A stretch of 42,575 nt of DNA from an uncultured Candidatus Actinomarina sp. (GTDB taxonomy: Bacteria > Actinomycetota > Acidimicrobiia > Actinomarinales > Actinomarinaceae): contig CABYTP010000008.1 in the NCBI GenBank assembly GCA_902521955.1, forward strand, positions 1-42,575. The letters are read 5' to 3'. The notes beneath the pieces were generated by a model, which was not told where the DNA came from, ran no database searches, and saw only the letters and a list, made by a program, of their open reading frames with translations. Below are positions 17,803 through 27,140 of this stretch, piece after piece (position 1 is the first letter of the stretch; every line of letters begins with the position of its first letter). The position numbers were made by a program, and so were the translations under genes.

Positions 17803-17810
17803 TATAATTT
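17803..17810 (+). promoter_or_regulatory. Probable -10 region of leuCD, near-leaderless
   Basis: Overlapping TATAAT (17803-17808) and TAATTT (17805-17810) lie 8-10 nt before the leuC ATG with no Shine-Dalgarno sequence between. Transcription would start at, or a few bases before, the start codon. Confidence 0.5.
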
Positions 17811-17818
17811 ATATCTAA

Positions 17819-19216
17819 ATGGGAAAAACTTTATTTGATAAAATTTGGGACAAGCACCTTGTTGCCTCTATAGATGAGAGTACAAATTTAGTATTTATTG
17901 ACCTACACCTTGTGCATGAAGTAACGTCACCACAAGCATTTGATAGCTTAAGAATGGCAGGAAGAAAAGTTAAACATCCTGAATTAACATTAGCAACAGT
18001 AGACCACGGTGTACCAACCTCTAATAGAATGTTAGGAATTAAAGACCCTCTATCAAAGATTCAAATTGATGCCCTGGAAAACAATTGTGAAGAATTTGGA
18101 GTTACTTTATTTGGAATAAATGATCCACGACAGGGAATTGTTCATGTAATTGGTCCTGAACAAGGCATAACTCAACCTGGCATGACAATTGTTTGTGGTG
18201 ATAGTCATACTGCAACTCATGGTGCATTTGGCTCATTAGCTTTTGGGATAGGAACATCAGAAGTGGAGCATGTCTTAGCAACACAAACTTTAGCAATGGA
18301 GAAACCAAAAACTATGAAGGTGGAGGTTGTAGGAAATGTTTCTAATGGTGTTGGGCCAAAAGATATAATTTTGGGAATAATAAGAAAAATTGGTACTGGT
18401 GGAGGCGCTGGTCATGTAATTGAATATGTAGGTGACGTAATTCAGAATATGAGCATGGAAAATAGGATGACGATTTGTAATATGTCCATAGAGGGCGGGG
18501 CAAGAGCCGGAATGATTGCACCTGATGAAATTACATTTAACTACCTAAAGGGTAGAAATTATGCACCTAAAAATGCTGACTGGAAAGATGCGATAAATGA
18601 ATGGAGTCAATTATATTCTGATGAGAATGCAGTTTTTGACAAAGTAGTAACAATAAATGCTGACGAGCTTGAGCCCTCAATATCTTGGGGGACAAATCCA
18701 TCACAAGTAATCTTTGTAAATGATACCATTCCTCATCCCGATGATTTTGAAGAAGAATCTGAAAAAGAAGCCGCCGTTAGGGCGCTAGAGTATATGTCCT
18801 TAAAGCCGGGAGAGAAAATTAGTGAAGTAGCTTTAGATAGGGTTTTTATTGGTAGTTGCACAAACGGTCGTATTGAAGATTTAAGAGAGGCTGCGGAAGT
18901 AGTGAAGGGTAAAAAAGTTGCTGAAAATATTGGAGCAATGGTTGTACCTGGATCTACATTGGTTAAAAAACAAGCAGAGGAAGAGGGTCTAGACAAAATT
19001 TTTATTAATGCGGGTTTTGATTGGAGGGAGGCTGGTTGTTCTATGTGTCTAGGAATGAATCCAGATATTTTGAGCCCAGGAGAAAGATGCGCATCAACAT
19101 CAAATAGAAACTATGAAGGACGACAAGGTGCTGGTGGTAGAACCCATTTAGTAAGTCCTAAAATGGCTGCTGCTGCTGCATTGCATGGTCAATTTGTTGA
19201 CATAAGAGAATTGTAA
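17819..19216 (+). CDS. leuC: 3-Isopropylmalate dehydratase large subunit (LeuC)
   Basis: With LeuD, isomerises 2-isopropylmalate to 3-isopropylmalate in leucine synthesis. The 465 aa aconitase-family protein shows [20 protein letters not shown], the [4Fe-4S] cysteines in GSCTNGR and [11 protein letters not shown], and the substrate-binding [12 protein letters not shown]. Length matches bacterial LeuC. The ATG is preferred over any later Met because [13 protein letters not shown] is the family N-terminus. One base separates its stop from the leuD ATG. It diverges from the CPA2 gene, and the promoter region suggests a leaderless transcript without an attenuator. Confidence 0.97.
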   Translation: MGKTLFDKIWDKHLVASIDESTNLVFIDLHLVHEVTSPQAFDSLRMAGRKVKHPELTLATVDHGVPTSNRMLGIKDPLSKIQIDALENNCEEFGVTLFGINDPRQGIVHVIGPEQGITQPGMTIVCGDSHTATHGAFGSLAFGIGTSEVEHVLATQTLAMEKPKTMKVEVVGNVSNGVGPKDIILGIIRKIGTGGGAGHVIEYVGDVIQNMSMENRMTICNMSIEGGARAGMIAPDEITFNYLKGRNYAPKNADWKDAINEWSQLYSDENAVFDKVVTINADELEPSISWGTNPSQVIFVNDTIPHPDDFEEESEKEAAVRALEYMSLKPGEKISEVALDRVFIGSCTNGRIEDLREAAEVVKGKKVAENIGAMVVPGSTLVKKQAEEEGLDKIFINAGFDWREAGCSMCLGMNPDILSPGERCASTSNRNYEGRQGAGGRTHLVSPKMAAAAALHGQFVDIREL

Positions 19217-19217
19217 A

Positions 19218-19805
19218 ATGAAAAAATTAAATAATTTAAAATCAACTATGCTTCCACTAAATATGTCTAATGTAGACACAGATCAAATTATGCCTAAACA
19301 ATTTTTAAAACGTGTTGAACGTTCAGGCTACGGTGAATATTTATTTTACGATTGGAAAAAAGATCCAAATTTTCCATTAAATAATGTCCTTTATCAAGAT
19401 GCAAAAGTTTTAGTAGCGGGACACAATTTTGGAACTGGGTCTTCTAGAGAGCATGCTCCTTGGGGATTACAAGACTGGGGTTTTGACGCAATTATTTCAA
19501 CTAAATTTGCTGATATATTTAGATTAAACTCAATCAATATCGGGCTATTACCTATTGAAGCTAGCCAAAAAGAGGTTGAAGCGCTTTTTAATAAAATTGA
19601 AAAGAATCCAAAAACACAAATACAAATATCCGTTGAAAATAAATCCGTTGAGTGCGAAGAAGTAATTTTTAAATTTGATCTAGATGATTTTTCACAAAAA
19701 AGGATTATTGAGGGTACTGACAAGATTGATATAACACTTAATTATGAAAATAAAATTAAAAACTATAGTAATGGCAGAAAAAGCTGGAAGCCTAAACTAA
19801 TTTAG
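19218..19805 (+). CDS. leuD: 3-Isopropylmalate dehydratase small subunit (LeuD)
   Basis: The 195 aa swivelling domain partner of LeuC. Characteristic segments are NVDTDQIMPKQFLK, YLFYDW and the substrate-binding FGTGSSREHAPWGLQDWGF. Length is typical. It is directly coupled to leuC. Its end overlaps the convergent alanine dehydrogenase gene by 14 nt, leaving no room for a terminator. Confidence 0.97.
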   Translation: MKKLNNLKSTMLPLNMSNVDTDQIMPKQFLKRVERSGYGEYLFYDWKKDPNFPLNNVLYQDAKVLVAGHNFGTGSSREHAPWGLQDWGFDAIISTKFADIFRLNSINIGLLPIEASQKEVEALFNKIEKNPKTQIQISVENKSVECEEVIFKFDLDDFSQKRIIEGTDKIDITLNYENKIKNYSNGRKSWKPKLI

Positions 19806-20895
19806 ATAGAGTTAAGCTCAAGCTATCGGCGACTTCTTCTGAAAGCAAAAGCCCATTATGTATTTGTAAAGAAGGTCTAAGACTTGCATTATTCTTGTAT
19901 TCTTCAAGCCAGTTTTCAATTAAAAGATTGTCAACATATTTTTGTAAGTTTGTTGATAGCTCCATAGAGGAAGTTCTGGGAACTGCACCGGGCAAGTTTG
20001 CTATTGCAGATATTATTACACCATTTCGTATTTCAAAAGGATTACTATGAGTATTAGGATTTACCCCCTCGACACATCCACCTTGGTCAATGGCAACATC
20101 TACAATGACTGTTCCTTTTTCCATATATTTAATATCTTCTTCAGTAATGACAATCGGTGGTTTTCTGCCTGGAAGTAAGACTGCTCCTATGACTAAATCA
20201 GCCGATCTAATTGCACTTTCCGCTTCATTAGTTCCACTTAATAATGTTGAAATGTTTTCTCCATATTTGTTTTTTAAATCTTTCAAAATATTTTCATTTA
20301 AATCAATTGCAGTGACTGAAGCTCCAACTTGTATAGATTTATGTATTGAACTCCTACCTACCTCTCCACACCCAATAACTGTTACATTGGAAGTTCTTTC
20401 TCCCGAAATTGAGGATAAAAGAACCCCTTTTCCTTGTGATGAATACTCTAAGAATTGCATGCCTTTTTGAACTGCTAAATTACCGGCAATCTTAGACATT
20501 GGAATCAATAAAGGGTACTCTTTACCGTCCATTATCATTTCAGTAGCGATTCCTGTTAATTTTTTTTCTAAGAGTGTCTTTGTCAATTGTAGGTTTGAGG
20601 CTAAATGAAGGTATCCAAACAAAACATGTGAGGAATTTAACATTTCGAACTCTTCTGGTTGAGGTTCTTTCACCTTACATATAATCTTAGAAACTTCATA
20701 AAGCTCCTTTGAAGTAGATACTATTTTTGCTCCAGCAGCTTCATAATCTTTATCTGTAAAACCAGAACCCAACCCAGCTTCAGTTTCTACGAAAATGTCA
20801 GCTAAACCAGTGAATTGAGTTATATGTTGAGGAATTAATGAAACTCTTCCCTCATCTTTTTTTACCTCTTTTGGAATTCCAAGGTTTTTAATCAT
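19792..20895 (-). CDS. ald: Alanine dehydrogenase (Ald)
   Basis: NAD-dependent oxidation of L-alanine to pyruvate and ammonia, or the reverse. The 367 aa protein begins MIKNLGIPKEVKKDEGRVSL, has the substrate-site KVKEPQPEE, the NAD-binding Rossmann motif VIGCGEVGRSS (family GxGxxG) and the conserved DVAIDQGGCVEG and ANLPGAVPRTSS stretches near the C-terminus. Length is typical. It overlaps the upstream indoleamine dioxygenase gene by 8 nt, so the two form an operon. That pairing suggests use of the alanine released from kynurenine breakdown. Confidence 0.95.
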   Translation of the reverse strand: MIKNLGIPKEVKKDEGRVSLIPQHITQFTGLADIFVETEAGLGSGFTDKDYEAAGAKIVSTSKELYEVSKIICKVKEPQPEEFEMLNSSHVLFGYLHLASNLQLTKTLLEKKLTGIATEMIMDGKEYPLLIPMSKIAGNLAVQKGMQFLEYSSQGKGVLLSSISGERTSNVTVIGCGEVGRSSIHKSIQVGASVTAIDLNENILKDLKNKYGENISTLLSGTNEAESAIRSADLVIGAVLLPGRKPPIVITEEDIKYMEKGTVIVDVAIDQGGCVEGVNPNTHSNPFEIRNGVIISAIANLPGAVPRTSSMELSTNLQKYVDNLLIENWLEEYKNNASLRPSLQIHNGLLLSEEVADSLSLTLSKLV

Positions 20896-22003
20896 TTGAC
20901 GGTACTGTCTCCTGTAAATGCTTATCTAAATATTTCATAAACGGAGTTCCTCCAGTACCAACAATATTTGAGTTTGAATTATTTGTTAAAGACTGTTCAT
21001 AAATATAAATTCTCGCATATTCCAAGTGTTTGTTTCTGAAGATGTGTACTTCCTTAATCAAATCATTTATTAATTTGACTGATTCTTTATCAATGTCTAA
21101 TTTGCTTCTATCATTTTCTGACCATTCATCTAATCCATTTAAAAGATCTCTGTGCTCTTTAGGCATGTAAAGTCTCATTTCATCTAAGTATTCTCTTAAT
21201 GGGTCGTTTGAATGGGTAACACCAAGAAGTGCATCCAATGCAGGCACTATTGAACTTTGAGCACCCGTTTCACCTCGGAAAAGTTGCGGTTCTCCAGCAA
21301 ATTGTTCTACACCTTCATAAATTACTCCATCAGGGGTAGCCGGATTATTCTTCCATCCAAAAATGTAGGGTCTTACTCGATTGTAATAAATGAAAGGGTC
21401 ACATTTTTCAGGCATTCTATTCATAATTGAATTAATTTTTTGGATACTTTCTAATGAGTTAATTAAATAAGATTGCTCTGTCTTTTTTTCCAGAAAATAG
21501 GATTTCAAATTTGAAAGTATTTCTTTTGCTTCGTACTCAATTGCTACGTGAATCATAATAAACCAATCTTCATCAACCCCTCCTAAAAAATTTTGCATAA
21601 TCACAATATTTTCTAAATCAAAAGGTTTTGTTTCATCAAGCATCTTCCAGTTATTTAAAGCGTATGATGCATAGGACAATATTGGAGGTCTTTCTAGCTT
21701 TTCAGAGATAGCAAACCAAGTTAGAGAAAGCTGAGCTGGAATTATATTTTCAACCTCTTTTTTTCCCCACATATATGCATGTGCGATGTAGGAGTATAAA
21801 AGCATAGCCCTTTCAAGTTCACTCAGAGTTAGTTGGCTAATGTCTTTATTTAACTCCAGTTGTTTTACTCTTTGAACAATTTGTTCATTAGCAAGCACTT
21901 TTGGAAGTTCTCTTGCTAGTTCTTCTATATCATCAAAACCTGATGGAAGATTTTCGCATATTTCGTGTGGTATAAAACCGCTGTCTAATATTTCTTGATT
22001 CAT
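20888..22003 (-). CDS. Indoleamine 2,3-dioxygenase-family haem protein
   Basis: Haem dioxygenase that would open the indole ring of tryptophan to N-formylkynurenine. From the ATG at 22003 the protein is 371 aa. Recognised segments are FRGETGAQSSIVPALDALLG, the following EMRLYMPKEHRDLL and the proximal-His helix FRNKHLEYARIYI near the C-terminus; these match IDO rather than tryptophan 2,3-dioxygenase. The frame is open 38 codons further upstream, but that extension would overlap the divergent photolyase promoter. The ATG at 22003 has a G-rich ribosome binding site (GGGGGGGAA) and a TATAAT about 22 nt upstream. Kynurenine formamidase and kynureninase are not in the window. Confidence 0.88.
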   Translation of the reverse strand: MNQEILDSGFIPHEICENLPSGFDDIEELARELPKVLANEQIVQRVKQLELNKDISQLTLSELERAMLLYSYIAHAYMWGKKEVENIIPAQLSLTWFAISEKLERPPILSYASYALNNWKMLDETKPFDLENIVIMQNFLGGVDEDWFIMIHVAIEYEAKEILSNLKSYFLEKKTEQSYLINSLESIQKINSIMNRMPEKCDPFIYYNRVRPYIFGWKNNPATPDGVIYEGVEQFAGEPQLFRGETGAQSSIVPALDALLGVTHSNDPLREYLDEMRLYMPKEHRDLLNGLDEWSENDRSKLDIDKESVKLINDLIKEVHIFRNKHLEYARIYIYEQSLTNNSNSNIVGTGGTPFMKYLDKHLQETVPSND

Positions 22004-22025
22004 TTCCCCCCCTACACTGAGTAAA

Positions 22026-22053
22026 ATTATAGCTTCTACATTACAATGGTAAA
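22026..22053 (-). promoter_or_regulatory. Probable promoter of the IDO-ald operon
   Basis: On the minus strand, TTTACC (22048-22053) and TATAAT (22026-22031) are separated by 16 nt. The resulting mRNA would have a leader of about 15-20 nt containing the G-rich ribosome binding site, unlike the leaderless promoters nearby. Confidence 0.5.
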
Positions 22054-22054
22054 C

Positions 22055-22060
22055 TATTCT
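22055..22060 (+). promoter_or_regulatory. Possible -10 box of the photolyase-family gene
   Basis: TATTCT lies 8 nt before the ATG at 22069, inside the short divergent region shared with the IDO promoter. Confidence 0.35.
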
Positions 22061-22068
22061 TGGTAAAG

Positions 22069-23562
22069 ATGGAAAGTAAATTTTTTGTAATACTTGGAAA
22101 TCAATTATTTGATCCAAAAATTTTAAAAAAAAATAAATGTAATGAAGTCTTTATGGCTGAAGATTATGAACTTTGCACATACATCAAACACCATAAATTA
22201 AAACTTTTCCTTTTTCTCACAGCCATGCGCGAATATAGGGATGAGTTAGAAAATAAATCTATTTCTGTAAATTATTTTGAATTATCAAAGCGAAAAGTAA
22301 ATGAAAATTACGTTGATTTTCTCATAAAATTTTTAAAAGATAAGAAAATATCAGAGATTAATATTTTTGAAATTGAAGACAAAGGTTTTGAAAACCAATT
22401 CCTCAAAGTATTGGCTGAAGTGGGAGTGAAAGTAAACATTATCAAGTCGCCGATGTTTTTATTTGAAAGAAATGACTTTGTTCCTATGGCAAAAGGTAAA
22501 AAAGTTTACAGAATGTCTTCATTTTATCAAAAAGCAAGAAAAAATATGAATATCTTAATGGATGAAAATAATAAACCAATTGGTGGAAAGTGGTCTTTTG
22601 ACGAAGAGAATAGAAAGAAAATACCAAAAAATGTAACCCCGCCTGAAATGATTTCCTTTAAAGAATCAAAATATAGTAATGAAATTAAAAATCTGATAAA
22701 TAGTAACTTTGATGATCACCCAGGAAATCTAGAAGATATATGGTTTCCTGTTGACAGAACAGGGGCGCAAAAACAACTTGATAATTTTCTTAAAGTTCGT
22801 TTCGAAAACTTTGGTATTTATGAAGATGCAATGCTTGAAAACAGGAATTTTCTTTTCCATAGTTGCATAAGCCCTTTTTTGAATATTGGTCTTTTAACTC
22901 CTGATAAAGTGATAGATAAAACTTTACAATTTGCTGAAAAAAACAATATTCCCATGAACTCTGTAGAAGGTTTTGTAAGACAAATAATTGGATGGAGAGA
23001 ATTTATAAGAGGAATATATCATGAAGAGGGCGAGGTGCAACTTAATAGTAATTATTGGAAACATAAAAAGAAATTAACTCAATCTTGGTATGACGGAACT
23101 ACTGGAATTGACCCACTTGATGATTGCATTAAAACAACCCTTAAAGATGGTTACATACATCATATTCCACGTCTTATGGTCATCAGTAATATTATGAATT
23201 TATGTGGAATAGATCCAAGAGAAATATACAAATGGTTTATGGAAATGTACATAGACTCCTCAGATTGGGTAATGGTGCCAAACGTATTTGGGATGGCCAC
23301 CTATGCTGACGGTGGAATGATGTCAACAAAACCTTACACATGCGGTTCAAACTATATTTTAAAAATGAGTAACTATAAAAGAGGAGACTGGTGTGACACT
23401 CTCGATGGTTTATATTGGAAATTTACGGAAAAAAACAGAAAATTTTATGAAAACAATCCCAGATTAGCTTTGCTAGTAAGATCTCTTGACAGGCTTGAGC
23501 CATCAAGAAAAAAACATATTTTCATAGAAGCTGAAAATTTTATAAAACAAAATACTATTTAA
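22069..23562 (+). CDS. Cryptochrome/photolyase-family protein (PhrB/FeS-BCP branch, cluster ligands altered)
   Basis: A 497 aa flavoprotein of the bacterial (6-4) photolyase/CryB-type branch. N-terminal VILGNQLFD and the mid-region RTGAQKQLDNFL and GFVRQIIGWREFIRGIY are typical, as are the HHIPRLMVISN and WVMVPNVFGMATYADGG flavin/DNA-site segments. In the FeS-BCP prototype, four Cys bind a [4Fe-4S] cluster. Here C379 (NLCG) and C442 (DWCDT) remain, but the CxxC-containing stretch is replaced by NYKRGDWCDTLDG, so a cluster is unlikely or altered. The ATG at 22069 is chosen over a TTG 9 nt upstream. Likely light-driven repair of UV damage; a photoreceptor role is possible. Confidence 0.88.
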   Translation: MESKFFVILGNQLFDPKILKKNKCNEVFMAEDYELCTYIKHHKLKLFLFLTAMREYRDELENKSISVNYFELSKRKVNENYVDFLIKFLKDKKISEINIFEIEDKGFENQFLKVLAEVGVKVNIIKSPMFLFERNDFVPMAKGKKVYRMSSFYQKARKNMNILMDENNKPIGGKWSFDEENRKKIPKNVTPPEMISFKESKYSNEIKNLINSNFDDHPGNLEDIWFPVDRTGAQKQLDNFLKVRFENFGIYEDAMLENRNFLFHSCISPFLNIGLLTPDKVIDKTLQFAEKNNIPMNSVEGFVRQIIGWREFIRGIYHEEGEVQLNSNYWKHKKKLTQSWYDGTTGIDPLDDCIKTTLKDGYIHHIPRLMVISNIMNLCGIDPREIYKWFMEMYIDSSDWVMVPNVFGMATYADGGMMSTKPYTCGSNYILKMSNYKRGDWCDTLDGLYWKFTEKNRKFYENNPRLALLVRSLDRLEPSRKKHIFIEAENFIKQNTI

Positions 23563-23573
23563 CAACACTTAGA

Positions 23574-24347
23574 TTATTTTAAGTAATCACGAAACAAAAT
23601 TGGTTCATCAGTTATAACACCGTCACATCCAATTTCTAAACAGGTTTTGAGGTTTTCAATAGAATTTACTGTCCAAATGTGCAGTTGAAGATTATTTATT
23701 TTACAAAATTCAACGAGCTTTTTGGAATGAACTTGAATTCCTTTCCACCTAAAAGGCGCCTGTAGTGCTTGAACATTGAAGTTTCTTTTTTGGAGAGGAA
23801 GAAATCGTGCAATAGCGTTCTCTCTAAAAGTTCCAGAAGTAAGTATATCTCCCTTACTTTCCCTCAAGAATTCATCTAATCTTTTTGGACTAAAGGATGA
23901 AACTAAAACTCTTTCCTTTGCGTTTAGTGAGTTTATAATTTCTACAACTTTTTTTGCCATGCCTGTTTGCTTTAGATCTAGATTGAATTTCAACTTTTGA
24001 TTCATCATTAATGCATCAACTAATCTCACAAACTTTGTTTTTTTACCTTTTTGATTAGTTTTTTCATAGAATTTATAGCCAGCATTAATTTTTAAGATTT
24101 CACTCCAATTGAAATCTTGAACTTTTCCAGTAACATTTGTTGTTCTATCAAAAGTTTCATCATGATGAAGAAATATCTCTCCATCTTTAGACATCCTCAA
24201 ATCAGTTTCAAAGTGTGAAAAACCTTCTGTAATTGCTACTTCTAAACCATGAAGTGTGTTCTCTGGTACTAAATTTGAGCCTCCTCGATGAGGAATAATT
24301 AATGGCTTATCACCATCAAAATATGATTTATTATCCAGAAACCCCAC
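23574..24347 (-). CDS. Glycerophosphodiester phosphodiesterase
   Basis: Hydrolyses glycerophosphodiesters from phospholipid turnover to glycerol 3-phosphate. The 257 aa TIM-barrel protein carries the GDPD motifs IPHRGG...PENT near residue 18, FETDLRMSKDGEIFLHHDE with the Glu-Asp metal ligands and second catalytic His, and C-terminal HIWTVNS...GCDGVITDEP. There is no signal peptide, so it is cytoplasmic (UgpQ type). It starts with GTG, 17 nt inside tldE, so it is translationally coupled to that gene. It ends 11 nt from the convergent photolyase gene. Confidence 0.92.
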   Translation of the reverse strand: MGFLDNKSYFDGDKPLIIPHRGGSNLVPENTLHGLEVAITEGFSHFETDLRMSKDGEIFLHHDETFDRTTNVTGKVQDFNWSEILKINAGYKFYEKTNQKGKKTKFVRLVDALMMNQKLKFNLDLKQTGMAKKVVEIINSLNAKERVLVSSFSPKRLDEFLRESKGDILTSGTFRENAIARFLPLQKRNFNVQALQAPFRWKGIQVHSKKLVEFCKINNLQLHIWTVNSIENLKTCLEIGCDGVITDEPILFRDYLK

Positions 24348-25656
24348 CTGTAAAATTAAACTCCTTTAAATGCAGAGCTGGAACTTTTAGCATTCCTTCT
24401 CCAAATTCTGAATCTGCATATCTCGACTTATCTCCAACAGATAGAATATTTCCTGGAGCAAGTGAAGCCATGAAGCTTTGCGTAAATCGTAATCTACCAA
24501 CTGGTTTTATGATTTTTCCATTTTCAATTAAAAAAGAACCATTTCGATTAAGGCCAGTTACAACTTGAGTAATTGGATCTAAAACCCTGCAATACCAAAA
24601 CTCATTTATGTATATACCTCTTTTAACACTTTTAATCATTTCTTCCTGGGGAACACTTCCTTCCAATAGTTTTATATTTGTTCCAATTCCCCCAAAATTT
24701 TCCCCCCAGCCAAATAACTCATGGAAAGTATTTTGTGTATTTAATTCTTTTGCGGTTCTTCGGGTATGAAAGTATGTTTTTGAAACTCCATCTTTTACAA
24801 TTTCTAAATTCTTTTTCTTGGATCCAGAAGCATCTATTTTAAATCCTATTGAGTCGTGATCTTCTGGAGTGTCGACTAGATTTATTTGATCATCGAATTG
24901 CTTTTCATCTATGTTTATTGGACTCATGCCATCAATTTTGCTTTTTGCATTAAAACCGTAAACCCCAAGAAAAACTAATATTGTACTTACTGCTTCGTGA
25001 CCAAGTATTACTTCATATTTTCCTGGCTCTATATCCTCTGGATTCTCTCCATCTATAGCTAGTTTTGCTGCCTCGCTACCAGCTTGTTGAGCTTCTATGT
25101 CTGATAATAGTATTCCTCCCCTATGTGAAGAACCAGCCGATGATTCAGTTCTAAAAATCCCATCAATAAACGCACTACTAGAGGAATCAGATGAATTTAG
25201 ACCATTTGTATTCCAAACAAAATAATTATTTATATAACTGGAACAATATCCTGCTGCATTCATTTTCTTTCCCTCTGAAACAAAATCTTTAACTTTATTG
25301 GCTCTTTCATCAGGTGTTGATTCATCAATCTTGGAGAGACCGTTGAATGATTCCGAAGAATCTGGAAGACCAGCCCATCCTTTGTCTATTGGGCTATTAT
25401 TTAGTGAATCCATTGCTCTAGAAACAAAATCCTTTGGATTTTTTAATGCAGTTAAGTTTGTTGAAATAGTTATAGTTTTAGAGTCGTTATGTAATGTCAA
25501 AAATACATCAGCAGAGTCTTCATCTACATTTTGATGAATTTGCGAATTAGCAAACCTGGTTAGGGCACTTTTGGAGTGCATCATTTTTAATTCACATTCT
25601 GTCCCAGATGGAATATTTTTTTCAATATCTTGAAGTAAGTCCTCCCAAATTTTCAT
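24331..25656 (-). CDS. tldE: TldE/PmbA-type metalloprotease partner subunit
   Basis: Non-metal-binding subunit of the TldD/TldE peptidase, 441 aa. It shows the modulator-of-gyrase fold pattern: an N-terminal RFANSQIHQNVDEDSADVFL, VILGHEAVSTILVFLG where TldD has its HExxxH motif, and the C-terminal NGSFLIENGKIIKPVGRLRFTQS strand. It overlaps tldD by 4 nt (ATGA), and the order tldD-tldE fits an obligate heterodimer. In E. coli the pair matures microcin B17 and degrades CcdA; the substrate here is unknown. Confidence 0.9.
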   Translation of the reverse strand: MKIWEDLLQDIEKNIPSGTECELKMMHSKSALTRFANSQIHQNVDEDSADVFLTLHNDSKTITISTNLTALKNPKDFVSRAMDSLNNSPIDKGWAGLPDSSESFNGLSKIDESTPDERANKVKDFVSEGKKMNAAGYCSSYINNYFVWNTNGLNSSDSSSSAFIDGIFRTESSAGSSHRGGILLSDIEAQQAGSEAAKLAIDGENPEDIEPGKYEVILGHEAVSTILVFLGVYGFNAKSKIDGMSPINIDEKQFDDQINLVDTPEDHDSIGFKIDASGSKKKNLEIVKDGVSKTYFHTRRTAKELNTQNTFHELFGWGENFGGIGTNIKLLEGSVPQEEMIKSVKRGIYINEFWYCRVLDPITQVVTGLNRNGSFLIENGKIIKPVGRLRFTQSFMASLAPGNILSVGDKSRYADSEFGEGMLKVPALHLKEFNFTGGVSG

Positions 25657-27089
25657 CCCCTGACTCCAATTCGTGTATTTTTAAATCTAGCAGGTGATGC
25701 TGGGTGTCCGGTATGTCCTATCTGGCTTGGCTGACCTTTGCCACAATTTGGAGTTCCCCAAAAAACCCACTCATCTTCTCCTGATAGCATATCCATATTT
25801 CCCCAAAATTCAGGAGTAATTCCTGTATATGTTGGGTTTTTGACCATATCTATAATTTTTCCATTTTTTACTAACCAGCCAACCTCACAACCAAACTGAA
25901 AATTTAATCGAATGTCATCAATGGACCAAGATCTGTTAGTTTCCATATAAACTCCATTATCAGTTGCATGTATAATTTCATCTAGTGATGAATCTCCTGG
26001 AAGTAACCCTACATTTGTCATTCTAACCATTGGTAATCTTCCAAAACCATCTGCGCGAACCATACCTCCAGGATCTACACCTGCAACAGCTGCGCTGTCA
26101 CGTCCTGAAAGTACACCAGTCCATATTCCTTCTTTAACAATGTCTACTCGTTGAGCTGGGGTTCCCTCATCATCATACTTAAATGTTGCTAATGCTCCTG
26201 GAAGAGTTGCGTCTGCAACAATGTTCATTAATTCAGAACCATATCTGTGTTTATTTAATTTATCTAACTCTAAATGAGAAGTTCCAGCATAGGCAGCTTC
26301 CCACCCTAAAATTCTATCGAGTTCAATTGCATGACCAACTGACTCGTGTATTTGAAGAGCGAGTTGGCTTCCTTCTAAAATTAAATCCATTGTTCCTTCT
26401 GGACATTGTGGAGCAACCAATAGCCTTTGGGATTCTTCAGCTAATCTCTCTGTATGATTTTCGAATTCAAAACTTTTTACTACCTCCCAACCCCCAGTTC
26501 TATATTCGCCAAAAGATTGCGGATAAGATCTAATTTGAGTTTCACCATCACCAACCGATAGAGAAGAGATGCCACCACCTGATTCAATTATGTTTTGATA
26601 AATTTTATGACCCTGACTTGAAGCAAACCATTTTTCTGTATCCCAAAAATCAAGTCTTCCAAATGCTCGCGAACTGCCTAGCTTTTTCATTTTTTCAGTA
26701 GATTCGAGTAATAAATTAATTTGGTCAGAGCTTGATACTGAAAAAGGATTTTCATCATGAGGGGTGGTGTAGTTATCTTGAACTACAGGCACGTCAGCAA
26801 AAGGCATGTCTTTACCAGAAACCATAGCTGATGCTTTGGCAATTTCGTAAGATTTCTTACCAGCTAGTTTTAATGATTCATTTGATAAGTTATAAGTTGA
26901 ATAAAATCCCCAGGAAGACCCAACCAATGCCCTTATTCCAATACCAATTTTTTCATTTTCATTAAAATTTTCAATTTCTCCATTTTTTGCTGCGATGCTT
27001 CTAGATTTTGAAACCAATACTCGTGCATCAGAGTATTTTGCACCACTTTCAATAGCTGAATCTATTGCAATTTCGAGATATTCGAACAT
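25653..27089 (-). CDS. tldD: TldD metalloprotease
   Basis: Catalytic subunit of the TldD/TldE protease, 478 aa. The zinc motif HExxxH is seen as HESVGH (residues 248-253) in LQIHESVGHAIELDR, followed by the conserved GWEAAYAGTS and the C-terminal MLSGEDEWVFWGTPNCGKGQP region with its metal-site Cys. The ATG at 27089 lies 7 nt after a TAATCT -10-like box, so the tldD-tldE-GDPD unit may have its own leaderless promoter, although the sigma factor gene ends only 51 nt upstream. No RiPP precursor gene is visible nearby. Confidence 0.94.
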   Translation of the reverse strand: MFEYLEIAIDSAIESGAKYSDARVLVSKSRSIAAKNGEIENFNENEKIGIGIRALVGSSWGFYSTYNLSNESLKLAGKKSYEIAKASAMVSGKDMPFADVPVVQDNYTTPHDENPFSVSSSDQINLLLESTEKMKKLGSSRAFGRLDFWDTEKWFASSQGHKIYQNIIESGGGISSLSVGDGETQIRSYPQSFGEYRTGGWEVVKSFEFENHTERLAEESQRLLVAPQCPEGTMDLILEGSQLALQIHESVGHAIELDRILGWEAAYAGTSHLELDKLNKHRYGSELMNIVADATLPGALATFKYDDEGTPAQRVDIVKEGIWTGVLSGRDSAAVAGVDPGGMVRADGFGRLPMVRMTNVGLLPGDSSLDEIIHATDNGVYMETNRSWSIDDIRLNFQFGCEVGWLVKNGKIIDMVKNPTYTGITPEFWGNMDMLSGEDEWVFWGTPNCGKGQPSQIGHTGHPASPARFKNTRIGVRG

Positions 27090-27096
27090 GTAATAT

Positions 27097-27102
27097 AGAT
27101 TA
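27097..27102 (-). promoter_or_regulatory. Probable -10 box of tldD
   Basis: TAATCT on the minus strand, 7 nt before the tldD ATG with no Shine-Dalgarno sequence between, matching the leaderless layout seen at other genes here. Confidence 0.4.
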
Positions 27103-27140
27103 ACAATTTAATAAAAAGTAATGAAGCTAAATATTAAAAA

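Noticed and set aside
17711-17818. Leucine attenuator or T-box before leuC
   Set aside because: The promoter lies only 8-10 nt before the ATG, so there is no leader RNA to fold.
22004-22117. N-terminal extension of the IDO gene by 38 residues
   Set aside because: It would run through the divergent promoters and into the photolyase gene; the Met at 22003 follows a strong G-rich ribosome binding site and a TATAAT.
24331-27089. TldD/TldE as part of a RiPP (microcin-like) cluster
   Set aside because: No small precursor peptide, cyclase or dedicated exporter is visible; the flanks are a GDPD gene and the sigma factor, so a housekeeping protease role is as likely.
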